Assembly (NCBI RefSeq): GCF_023614525.1
Contig: NZ_CP097885.1
Location: forward strand, 1,610,501-1,674,500
DNA from: Peptoniphilus genitalis
GTDB lineage: Bacteria > Bacillota > Clostridia > Tissierellales > Peptoniphilaceae
Direction of reading: 5' to 3'
Length of the DNA stretch: 64,000 nt
Part shown: piece after piece, positions 1 to 7,410 of the stretch
How positions within the stretch are numbered: the stretch's first letter is position 1
Layout of the letters: each line of letters begins with the position of its first letter
Translations under genes and position numbers: made by a program
Notes under the pieces: model-generated
Told to the model about the DNA's origin: nothing
What the model saw: the letters and a program-made list of their open reading frames with translations, nothing else
Database searches by the model: none

Positions 1-2
1 AG

Positions 3-1340
3 TTCCTCTTGAAGAAGTTAGAGTTAGAAGAAGCTGCTTACTTCTCTTCAGTATCTCCTCTCAACATGAAGTATGTTTTTGATTTAATTGATGACATTCC
101 CAAGGCAATAAAAACTGGCCTATTGTACAAGGAATTTAGGCAATACAATCCTTGCGACTATTCATGGAGTGTAACAGAAGATATAAGAACTAAAGACAGA
201 ATCCTTTCTTATCCTTATGACAGCATGGATACTTTTATAGCTTTATTAAAGGAAGCTGCAAAAGATCCAGAATGTAAGTCAATAAAGATAACAATTTATA
301 GATTGGCAAAGAATTCAAAAGTTGTGAGATACTTAACAGAGGCTGCACAAAACGGAAAAGAAGTAACAGTTTTTGTCGAGATAAAGGCAAGGTTTGATGA
401 AGAATCAAATATAAACTATGCTAATCTTCTTTATGAAGAAGGCTGTAATATCATCTATGGCTTTAACAAGTACAAGATGCATTCCAAAATTTGTCTAATA
501 ACTTATAGGGACAACTTGACTGGAAACTTAAATTATATTACACAAATTGGTACGGGAAATTATAACGAATCCACTGCCAAGCAGTACACTGACTTTGCAC
601 TAATGACTGCCAATCCAGAAATTGGTCTTGATGCAACAGATTTCTTTAAAAATATGTCAATTGGAAATTTAGATGGTAAGTATAAGCATCTCTTGCAGTC
701 GCCAACCTCTCTAAAGTCAGGACTTATGAATCTAGTAGAAAGGGAGATTCAAAAGGGAGAAGATGGTTACATCTTTTGCAAATTTAACTCTCTAACAGAT
801 AAGGATTTTATAGAAAAATTTGTTGAAGCTTCTCAAAAGGGAGTCATGGTGGATTTAATTATAAGAGGGACATCTTGTCTTCTTCCTGGAATAGAAGGTC
901 AAAGTGAAAATATAAGAATTAGGTCTATTGTTGGAAGATTTTTGGAGCACCCAAGAGTCTATGTCTTTGGAAAGGACAAAAAAGATATCTACATTTCCTC
1001 TGCTGATCTCATGACAAGAAACACTGAAAAGAGAGTAGAGATTGCCACACCAGTCTTAGATGAAGAAATAAGACATAGAATAATAAAATATCTTGAAATA
1101 CAAATGCAAGACAATGTTGGTGCAAGACTAATGAATAGTGATGGAGAATATGAAAAAATAGAAATTGAGAATGAAAAGATTTCATCGCAAAATTATTTTA
1201 TTAGTGAAGCAGAAGATAAAATTATTGCATCAGTGGATAGCAAGAAAGAAAATACTGAAGAAAATAATCTGAAGAGAAAGAATAAAGAAAAAAAACATGG
1301 ATTATTTTTAAATAAATTATTAAAGATCTTTAAGAAATAA
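3..1340 (+). CDS. ppk1: Polyphosphate kinase 1, C-terminal part (5' end cut by window edge)
   Basis: Polyphosphate kinase reversibly moves the gamma-phosphate of ATP onto polyphosphate. The reading frame is open to the left edge, so the TTG at 9 is not a real start and about the first third of a roughly 690-residue family protein is missing. The visible part holds both phospholipase-D-like halves of the catalytic core. The motif YKMHSK carries the histidine expected to be phosphorylated (codon 480-482), and FLEHPR carries the second conserved histidine (948-950). After about base 1150 the protein ends in a Lys/Glu-rich tail, which looks lineage specific. No strong terminator separates it from the purine operon, which has its own promoter. 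Family assignment is firm. Confidence 0.95.
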   Translation, partial: FLLKKLELEEAAYFSSVSPLNMKYVFDLIDDIPKAIKTGLLYKEFRQYNPCDYSWSVTEDIRTKDRILSYPYDSMDTFIALLKEAAKDPECKSIKITIYRLAKNSKVVRYLTEAAQNGKEVTVFVEIKARFDEESNINYANLLYEEGCNIIYGFNKYKMHSKICLITYRDNLTGNLNYITQIGTGNYNESTAKQYTDFALMTANPEIGLDATDFFKNMSIGNLDGKYKHLLQSPTSLKSGLMNLVEREIQKGEDGYIFCKFNSLTDKDFIEKFVEASQKGVMVDLIIRGTSCLLPGIEGQSENIRIRSIVGRFLEHPRVYVFGKDKKDIYISSADLMTRNTEKRVEIATPVLDEEIRHRIIKYLEIQMQDNVGARLMNSDGEYEKIEIENEKISSQNYFISEAEDKIIASVDSKKENTEENNLKRKNKEKKHGLFLNKLLKIFKK

Positions 1341-1431
1341 AATTTAATTTAAAAACATTTTTTACTTTTGATTAAGTAATATAAAGCTTAAATTCATAAT
1401 TTTTAAATTTAAGTCAAGTTTATAAAAACTA

Positions 1432-1460
1432 TTGACAATTAAAAATTAAATTGTTACTAT
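1432..1460 (+). promoter_or_regulatory. Sigma-A-type promoter of the purine operon
   Basis: A perfect -35 TTGACA (1432-1437) is followed after 17 bases by TACTAT (1455-1460). Transcription would start near 1467, just ahead of the riboswitch aptamer. Seen directly; activity is inferred. Confidence 0.8.
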
Positions 1461-1466
1461 CTAAGA

Positions 1467-1625
1467 GTACGAGAGCTCTTATCATGAGTGAAAGTGTGCC
1501 TAGGGATCCGGGCTTTGCCAAGGACCGAGCGGTACGGGTACTTTTATTAAAGTATCACACCTTAGGGAAAAAAGCCCAGAGGGGTAGGTTTTACGAAATC
1601 TGCCTCTTTGGGCTTTATTTAATTT
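1467..1625 (+). promoter_or_regulatory. ykkC-family riboswitch, probable PRPP class, with intrinsic terminator
   Basis: The leader holds the conserved ykkC core: GAAAGTGTGCCTAGG, a near-consensus CTAGGGNTCCG, and GGACCGAGCGG. These are followed by a hairpin, CACACC closing the GTGTG strand, and then a terminator beginning GCCCAGAGGGGTAGG. ykkC RNAs sense guanidine, ppGpp or PRPP depending on subtype. The position directly before purC points to the PRPP subtype, which switches on de novo purine synthesis when the precursor is plentiful. A 63-codon reading frame that runs through the promoter and aptamer is an artefact. The family call is strong; the ligand is inferred from context. Confidence 0.85.
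1571..1625 (+). terminator. Expression-platform terminator of the purC riboswitch
   Basis: The arms AAAGCCCAGAGGGG... (1571-1587) and ...CCTCTTTGGGCTTT (1600-1616) form a long stem followed by a T-rich stretch. The 5' arm contains the GGGTAGG segment typical of ykkC expression platforms, where it can pair alternatively. Confidence 0.85.
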
Positions 1626-1638
1626 ACTGGAGGAAATT

Positions 1639-2319
1639 ATGAAAACTATTTACCAAGGAAAAACTAAGAATGTATTAGAAGACAACGGAAGATGTTACCT
1701 ACAATTCAAGGATGACATGACAGGAACTGACGGAGTTTTTGATACTGGTGGAAACCAAGTAGCTGGTAGTATTGAAGGTGCAGGTAAAGAATGTCTAAAG
1801 GTTACTAAATACTTCTTTGAAAAAATCAACGAAGCAGGAATTAACACTCACTACATTTCTTCTGACCTTGACAATAATTTAATGGAAGTAAAAAGAGCAA
1901 GTGTATTTGGTAAAGGTCTTGAAGTTATTACAAGATTTAAGGCTGTTGGATCTTTCTACAGAAGATATGGTCTTTATGTAGAAGAAGGTGCTGACCTTCC
2001 AGAATATACTGAAATCACTTTAAAAGATGATGGAAGAGACGATCCACTTATTACTAAAGAAGGACTTGTTACCCTAGGTATCTTAAAAGCTGAAGAATAT
2101 GATACAATCGTAGAAATGAATAGAAAAATTGCAAATATTGTAAAAGACCTTTTAAAAGAAAAGGGACTAGACCTTTACGATATTAAGTTTGAATATGGTA
2201 GACTTGAAGGATCAGACGAAATCGTCTTAATTGACGAAGTTAGTGGTGGAAACATGAGAGCCTACAAAGATGGAGTATATGTAAAACCTCTTGATGTTTC
2301 AAAATATTTAGGAATTTAA
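1639..2319 (+). CDS. purC: Phosphoribosylaminoimidazole-succinocarboxamide synthase
   Basis: SAICAR synthetase joins CAIR and aspartate using ATP in de novo purine synthesis. The 226-residue length is typical of bacterial single-domain PurC. The ATG at 1639 sits behind GGAGG with good spacing, and the C-terminal segment with [11 protein letters not shown] matches the family active-site region. It is the first gene of the operon and lies just behind the riboswitch terminator. It is followed by purE after 9 bases. Confidence 0.95.
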   Translation: MKTIYQGKTKNVLEDNGRCYLQFKDDMTGTDGVFDTGGNQVAGSIEGAGKECLKVTKYFFEKINEAGINTHYISSDLDNNLMEVKRASVFGKGLEVITRFKAVGSFYRRYGLYVEEGADLPEYTEITLKDDGRDDPLITKEGLVTLGILKAEEYDTIVEMNRKIANIVKDLLKEKGLDLYDIKFEYGRLEGSDEIVLIDEVSGGNMRAYKDGVYVKPLDVSKYLGI

Positions 2320-2328
2320 GGAGTAAAA

Positions 2329-2805
2329 ATGAGAGTATCAATTATAATGGGTTCAATTTCCGACAGAGAAATTGCAGACAAGATAGTTGCAAAATTAATG
2401 GAATTTGGAATTGAATATGAAGCCAAAGTAATTTCTGCTCACAGAGCCTTAAAAGAGTTACAAGAATATGTAAAAAATGCTGAAGATGAAAGCCAAGTTT
2501 TCATTTCAATAGCAGGCAAGGCTGCCCACCTTGGTGGAGTTATAGCAGCTCTTACTACAAGACCTGTTATTGGAGTTCCTGTTAAGAGTTCAACTCTTGA
2601 CGGACTTGATGCACTTCTTTCCACTGTTCAAATGCCAAGTGGAGTACCTGTTGCTACAGTTGCTATTAATGGTGGAGAAAATGCTGCAATCCTAGCTGCA
2701 GAAATTTTGGCTATTTCTGATGACAATTTAAAGGAAAAGCTAAGACAATTTAGGTCTGATATGTCAGAAAAAATTGCAAACACCGAATATATTTACGAAG
2801 GATAA
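2329..2805 (+). CDS. purE: N5-carboxyaminoimidazole ribonucleotide mutase
   Basis: Class I PurE of 158 residues begins with the family motif GSISDREIA close to the N-terminus and carries the conserved ISAHRA segment with the catalytic histidine. It makes CAIR, the substrate of PurC. No purK lies in the window, so either purK is elsewhere or the enzyme works with bicarbonate-derived N5-CAIR made by a distant gene. Tight spacing on both sides (9 and 11 bases) places it in the operon. Confidence 0.95.
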   Translation: MRVSIIMGSISDREIADKIVAKLMEFGIEYEAKVISAHRALKELQEYVKNAEDESQVFISIAGKAAHLGGVIAALTTRPVIGVPVKSSTLDGLDALLSTVQMPSGVPVATVAINGGENAAILAAEILAISDDNLKEKLRQFRSDMSEKIANTEYIYEG

Positions 2806-2816
2806 AAGGAGCGGAG

Positions 2817-3848
2817 ATGGCAATTAATTATAAGAATGCAGGCGTAGATGTTGATGCCGGTCAAAGAGAAGTTGAATTAATTAAGGGTATTGTTAAAAAA
2901 ACTCAATCAAGGGATGTCTTATCATCCCTTGGGGGTTTTTCTGGTTTATTTAATTTAGACCTAGATGGAATTAAAAATCCTGTGCTTTGTAGTGGTACAG
3001 ATGGTGTTGGAACTAAGGTTATCTTGGCTCACATGCTTGATAAGCACGACACTATTGGTATTGACTGTGTGGCCATGTGTGTAAATGATATTTTATGCCA
3101 AGGCGCTAAGCCACTTTTCTTCTTAGACTACATTGCAACTGGAAAATTAATTCCAGAAAAGATGGAAGAAATTGTTAAGGGAGTTGCCGAAGGTTGTATC
3201 CAATCTTCTGCATCACTTATTGGTGGCGAAACAGCAGAAATGCCTGGAGTTTACCAAGAAGACCAATATGACCTAGCAGGTTTTGCTGTTGGAGTAGTTG
3301 ATAAGGACAAGATTATCGATGGTTCTAGCATCAAGGAAGGCGATATAGTATTTGGACTTTCTTCCAATGGTATCCACTCTAATGGTTATTCACTTGTTAG
3401 AAAAATTGTCTTTGACCACTGCAAGCTTGATTTAAATGAAGAAATTGATGAATTAAATTGTACTCTAGGGGAAGAACTTTTAAAGCCAACAAGGATTTAT
3501 GTTAAGGAAATTCTTGAACTTTTAAAAACTGTAGACATAAAGGGAATGAGTCACATAACAGGTGGCGGCTTCTACGAAAATATTCCTAGGATGATTCCAG
3601 ATGGACTTTGTGCAAAGCTTGATGCATCTGTAATCGATACTCCTGAAATATTTAAGCTTTTAAAGAAGTGGGCTGATCTTAAGGATGAAGACATGTACGC
3701 TACCTTTAATATGGGAGTAGGCTTTACTCTTGTTGTAGCTCAAGAGGATAAGGAAAAAGTTGTTGACTTCTTTAATAAGACTGACTTAAAGCTTTATGAA
3801 CTTGGAAAAGTTGTAGCTGGAGAAGATAAAATTGACCTTAGCCTCTAA
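2817..3848 (+). CDS. purM: Phosphoribosylformylglycinamidine cyclo-ligase (AIR synthetase)
   Basis: PurM closes the imidazole ring with ATP. The 343-residue protein shows the family signatures DGVGTK near residue 66 and GGETAEMPG near residue 137, and the N- and C-terminal AIRS domains are both full length. An AGGAGCGG ribosome site precedes the ATG. Its 3' end overlaps the start of purN by 17 bases. In many clostridial operons purF precedes purM; here purE does. Confidence 0.95.
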   Translation: MAINYKNAGVDVDAGQREVELIKGIVKKTQSRDVLSSLGGFSGLFNLDLDGIKNPVLCSGTDGVGTKVILAHMLDKHDTIGIDCVAMCVNDILCQGAKPLFFLDYIATGKLIPEKMEEIVKGVAEGCIQSSASLIGGETAEMPGVYQEDQYDLAGFAVGVVDKDKIIDGSSIKEGDIVFGLSSNGIHSNGYSLVRKIVFDHCKLDLNEEIDELNCTLGEELLKPTRIYVKEILELLKTVDIKGMSHITGGGFYENIPRMIPDGLCAKLDASVIDTPEIFKLLKKWADLKDEDMYATFNMGVGFTLVVAQEDKEKVVDFFNKTDLKLYELGKVVAGEDKIDLSL

Positions 3849-4434
3849 AAATATCGCAGTTTTAATTTCAGGTGGTGGCACAAATTTACAAGCTATCATT
3901 GACAATACAGAAAACAATTATATCAATGGAAAAATAAAAATTGTCATTTCCAATAAAGAAGATGCTTATGGTTTAGTGAGAGCAGAGAAGGCAGGCATAC
4001 CTGGTTTCTTTATAAAAGATGATGAAGAACTAATAAGCAAGCTAAGAGAATATAATATTGACTTAATCATTCTGGCAGGATACTTAAAAATCTTGCCAGA
4101 AAAAATTACCAAGATTTATGAGAATAAAATAATAAACATACATCCATCATTAATTCCTGCCTTTTGTGGCAGGGGTTATTATGGATTAAAAGTCCATGAG
4201 GCCGTCATAAAAAGAGGTGTCAAGTACACTGGAGCCACAACTCATTTTGTAAATGAGGGAGCAGATGAGGGTCCTATTATCATGCAAAGAATTGTTGAAG
4301 TTGAAGGGGAGAATCCTGAAGAGCTTCAACAAAAGGTTTTAAAGATTGAGCACGAAATTTTGCCTCTTTCTGTAAAATATTTTTGCGAGGATAAGTTAAA
4401 AGTTGTTAATGGAAAAGTTGTAATTGGAGGTTAG
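3832..4434 (+). CDS. purN: Phosphoribosylglycinamide formyltransferase
   Basis: PurN moves a formyl group from 10-formyltetrahydrofolate to GAR. The start chosen is TTG at 3832, inside the end of purM, because it is preceded by GGAGA with 8-base spacing and gives the expected N-terminus with the phosphate-binding ISGGGTNLQ. The catalytic Asn and His are in NIHPSLIP and the catalytic Asp in the GADEGP loop. Length is 200 residues, normal for the family. The TTG start and overlap suggest translational coupling to purM. Confidence 0.93.
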   Translation: MTLASKNIAVLISGGGTNLQAIIDNTENNYINGKIKIVISNKEDAYGLVRAEKAGIPGFFIKDDEELISKLREYNIDLIILAGYLKILPEKITKIYENKIINIHPSLIPAFCGRGYYGLKVHEAVIKRGVKYTGATTHFVNEGADEGPIIMQRIVEVEGENPEELQQKVLKIEHEILPLSVKYFCEDKLKVVNGKVVIGG

Positions 4435-4435
4435 G

Positions 4436-5947
4436 ATGAGGGCACTTATTTCAGTTTATGACAAAGAAGGAATTGTTGAATTTGCCAAGGAACTTGTTAA
4501 TAGAGGTTGGGAAATCATTTCTACTGGTGGAACTTATAATAAGTTAAAGGATGCAGGAATAGATGTAATATCTGTAGACAAGCTTACTGGCTTTCCAGAA
4601 ATTTTAGATGGAAGGGTAAAGACTCTTAACCCAAAAATTCATGCTGGCATCCTTGCTAGACGTGACTTAAAAGATCACATGGAAACTTTAAAGGAAGAAG
4701 AAATTGAAACAATTGATATGGTTGTAAACAATCTCTATCCCTTTGAAGAAAAGTTGCTTGAAAATGCAGACCACGAAACTATGATTGAAAACATAGATAT
4801 TGGTGGTCCATCAATGATTAGGGCAGCTGCCAAAAATTATAAGGATGTCTACATTGTAACTGATCCAGCAGACTACAAGCTTGTACTCGAGTACATAGAC
4901 AAAAAAGATCCAAAATTTAATGAGTATTTAGCCAACAAGGCCTTTAGTTACACTGCTCATTATGATGCAGTAATTTCAAATTATTTTTCAAAAAGACAAG
5001 GGGAAAAATTCCCAAGATACATTAACAAGTCCTACAAGCTGGTTGAAGAATTGCGATATGGTGAAAATCCTCACCAAAGTGCAGCCTTTTATGAAGATTC
5101 CTACACACCAGACAAGATCGAATACAAGGTTCTTCATGGAAAACAAGTTTCTTACAACAACTTAAATGATATGTACTCTGCCCTAAATGCAGTTATAAAT
5201 TTTGAAAAACCAGCTGCTGTTGCTATTAAGCACACTAACCCTTGTGGAATTGGCACTGGAGACAGTCTTGAAGAAGCCTTTGTAAAGGCTTATGAATGTG
5301 ATGACGAATCAATTTTTGGTGGAATCATTGCCCTAAACAGGGAAGTTGATGTAAAAACTGCAGAGCATTTATCAAAAATTTTCTTAGAAATTGTAGCTGC
5401 ACCAAGTTTTTCTAAGGAAGCCTATGACCTTCTAGCTCAAAAGAAAAATATTAGGCTTATAGAAATCCCTGACTTTGAAAAACTTTATGACCCAGGCTTT
5501 AGATTTAAACAAGTCCTTAATGGAATTATTATCCAAAACTCTGATGATGTGATTTGGGACCAAGACAAACTTGACTTCGTTTCAAATAGAAAACCAACTG
5601 AAAAGGAACTCGAAGAATTAAAATTTGCCTTTACTTGCTGCAAGACAACTTTTTCAAACTCAGTTGTTATTGCAAAGGATGGGGGTACACTTGCCCTTGG
5701 TCAAGGAGAAACTAAGAGGTCTTGGGCAGTAGAAGAAGCAATTGAAAGGGCTGGAGAAAAGATAAAAGGCGCAGTCCTTGCATCAGATGGATTTTTCTTT
5801 AGAGACACAATAGAACTTCTTCACAAGGCAGGCATTAATGTAATAGTTCAACCAGGTGGATCCGTTAAGGACCAAGAAGTTATAGATTATGCAAATGAAA
5901 ATAATATTTGTCTTGTCTTTACTAATATGAGACATTTTAGACACTAG
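4436..5947 (+). CDS. purH: Bifunctional AICAR transformylase / IMP cyclohydrolase
   Basis: PurH performs the last two steps to IMP. The N-terminal 130 residues form the MGS-like cyclohydrolase domain, and the rest is the AICAR transformylase with ELRYGENPHQ and KHTNPCG, the latter carrying the catalytic Lys-His pair. A TTG 12 bases upstream is in frame, but the ATG at 4436 has GGAGG five bases away and gives the standard N-terminus, so it was chosen (503 residues). It starts one base after the purN stop. Confidence 0.95.
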   Translation: MRALISVYDKEGIVEFAKELVNRGWEIISTGGTYNKLKDAGIDVISVDKLTGFPEILDGRVKTLNPKIHAGILARRDLKDHMETLKEEEIETIDMVVNNLYPFEEKLLENADHETMIENIDIGGPSMIRAAAKNYKDVYIVTDPADYKLVLEYIDKKDPKFNEYLANKAFSYTAHYDAVISNYFSKRQGEKFPRYINKSYKLVEELRYGENPHQSAAFYEDSYTPDKIEYKVLHGKQVSYNNLNDMYSALNAVINFEKPAAVAIKHTNPCGIGTGDSLEEAFVKAYECDDESIFGGIIALNREVDVKTAEHLSKIFLEIVAAPSFSKEAYDLLAQKKNIRLIEIPDFEKLYDPGFRFKQVLNGIIIQNSDDVIWDQDKLDFVSNRKPTEKELEELKFAFTCCKTTFSNSVVIAKDGGTLALGQGETKRSWAVEEAIERAGEKIKGAVLASDGFFFRDTIELLHKAGINVIVQPGGSVKDQEVIDYANENNICLVFTNMRHFRH

Positions 5948-5955
5948 GAGGCCAA

Positions 5956-7200
5956 ATGAAAGTACTTGTAATTGGAAATGGTGGAAGAGAGCACGCACTT
6001 GCATGGAAGCTTAAGGAAAGTAAATCCGTTGATAAAATTTATATGGCAAGGGGCAATGGGGGGACAGAAGACTTCTGTGAAAACCTAGATATTGACCCAA
6101 CAGACATAGAAAAACTTCTTGCCTTTGCAGTGGAAAACAAGATTGATTTAACAGTAGTGGGACCAGAAGATCCACTATGTGCAGGTATAGTTGATGCCTT
6201 TAACGAAAAGGGACTTAGGGTTTTTGGACCAAACAAGGCTTGTGCGAGATTTGAAAAGTCTAAGGAATTTACAAAAATATTCCTAGAAAAATATTCTATA
6301 CCAACTGCAAAATATAAGAGCTTTGAATCCTATGACCATGCAGAAAAAGGTCTTGAAAAATTTTCTTATCCTCTAGTTGTAAAGGCAGATGGACTTTGCT
6401 TTGGTAAGGGAGTTATAATTTGCCAAGACAGAGATGAAGCAGTAGACGCCCTTGAAAAAATATTTAAGGACAAGATTTTTGGTGACCAAGGAAACACAGT
6501 TGTTATAGAAGAATTCTTGACAGGAGAAGAGGCATCTGTCCTTTGCCTAGTTTCAAATAATAAATTATTCCCACTTGAAAGAGCCAAAGACCACAAGCAA
6601 ATCTTTGACGGAGACAAGGGACCAAACACTGGTGGAGTTGGAACTTATTCCCCAGTATCAGCAAGCCCTAAGCTAGAAGAAAATCTTGAAAAAATTTACA
6701 AACAAATTGAAGACGGGCTTAATAAAGAAGGTCTTCACTATTCAGGAATCCTCTTTGTTGGATTTATGATTAAAGATGATATGCCAAAAGTTCTTGAATT
6801 TAATGTAAGATTTGGCGACCCAGAGACAGAAGTCCTAATGCCAAGACTTGACGTAGACTTGTATGAACTTTTGAATAAGACAATTGATGGAAAGCTTAAA
6901 AAAGATGACATCAGATGGAAGGATGAAACTTGTCTAACAGTTATAATGTGTTCAGGTGGTTATCCAGGATCCTATGAAAAGGGAAAACTTATTGAAGGAC
7001 TTGATAAGGTGGACAAGGACATAATTGTCTTCCATAATGGAACTAAGAAGACTGATGGTCTATACACAAATGGTGGAAGAGTTCTATCAATTACAGCCTT
7101 AGGGAAAAATTTAGATGAAGCTCGTAAGAAGGCCTACGACAATGTAGAAAGAATTTCCTTCGAAGGAGCATATTATAGAAAAGATATAGGAAGTAAATAA
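5956..7200 (+). CDS. purD: Phosphoribosylamine-glycine ligase
   Basis: GAR synthetase, an ATP-grasp enzyme of 414 residues. The N-terminal GNGGREHAL motif and the ATP-grasp metal-site segment EFNVRFGDPETE are intact. It is the last purine gene before a strong terminator. PurF, PurL/PurQ/PurS and PurB are not in the operon or the window. Confidence 0.95.
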   Translation: MKVLVIGNGGREHALAWKLKESKSVDKIYMARGNGGTEDFCENLDIDPTDIEKLLAFAVENKIDLTVVGPEDPLCAGIVDAFNEKGLRVFGPNKACARFEKSKEFTKIFLEKYSIPTAKYKSFESYDHAEKGLEKFSYPLVVKADGLCFGKGVIICQDRDEAVDALEKIFKDKIFGDQGNTVVIEEFLTGEEASVLCLVSNNKLFPLERAKDHKQIFDGDKGPNTGGVGTYSPVSASPKLEENLEKIYKQIEDGLNKEGLHYSGILFVGFMIKDDMPKVLEFNVRFGDPETEVLMPRLDVDLYELLNKTIDGKLKKDDIRWKDETCLTVIMCSGGYPGSYEKGKLIEGLDKVDKDIIVFHNGTKKTDGLYTNGGRVLSITALGKNLDEARKKAYDNVERISFEGAYYRKDIGSK

Positions 7201-7237
7201 AAATTTATTTTTCTACAAAAATTATAAATGAAAATTT

Positions 7238-7270
7238 GCAGGTGCTTTATGACAATCACCTGCTTTTTTT
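7238..7270 (+). terminator. Terminator of the purine operon
   Basis: The arms GCAGGTG (7238-7244) and CACCTGC (7257-7263) pair perfectly and are followed by a run of T residues. Confidence 0.9.
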
Positions 7271-7303
7271 ATTTTATTTATAGATGGAAGAGTTTAACTT
7301 TGT

Positions 7304-7309
7304 TATAAT
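7304..7309 (+). promoter_or_regulatory. Probable -10 element of the large surface protein gene
   Basis: TATAAT at 7304-7309 has no convincing -35 partner. Transcription would begin near 7316 and leave a leader of about 95 bases containing a 6-bp hairpin (ATGTAT/ATACAT) and ending in AGGAGGAGG. The leader matches no riboswitch class I recognise. Confidence 0.5.
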
Positions 7310-7410
7310 TAATGTATCGAGAAAGCGAATTCAATACATCCGTAAGCTCAGAGTGAAATAAACTACAATGATTGGAAAAACGATTTGTATAACTTTAGGA
7401 GGAGGCCATC

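Noticed and set aside
1451-1642. 63-codon reading frame before purC
   Set aside because: It overlaps the -10 element, the riboswitch aptamer and its terminator, and has no ribosome site.
4424-4435. TTG start for purH four codons earlier
   Set aside because: The TTG overlaps the GGAGG that serves the ATG at 4436, and the later start gives the standard N-terminus.
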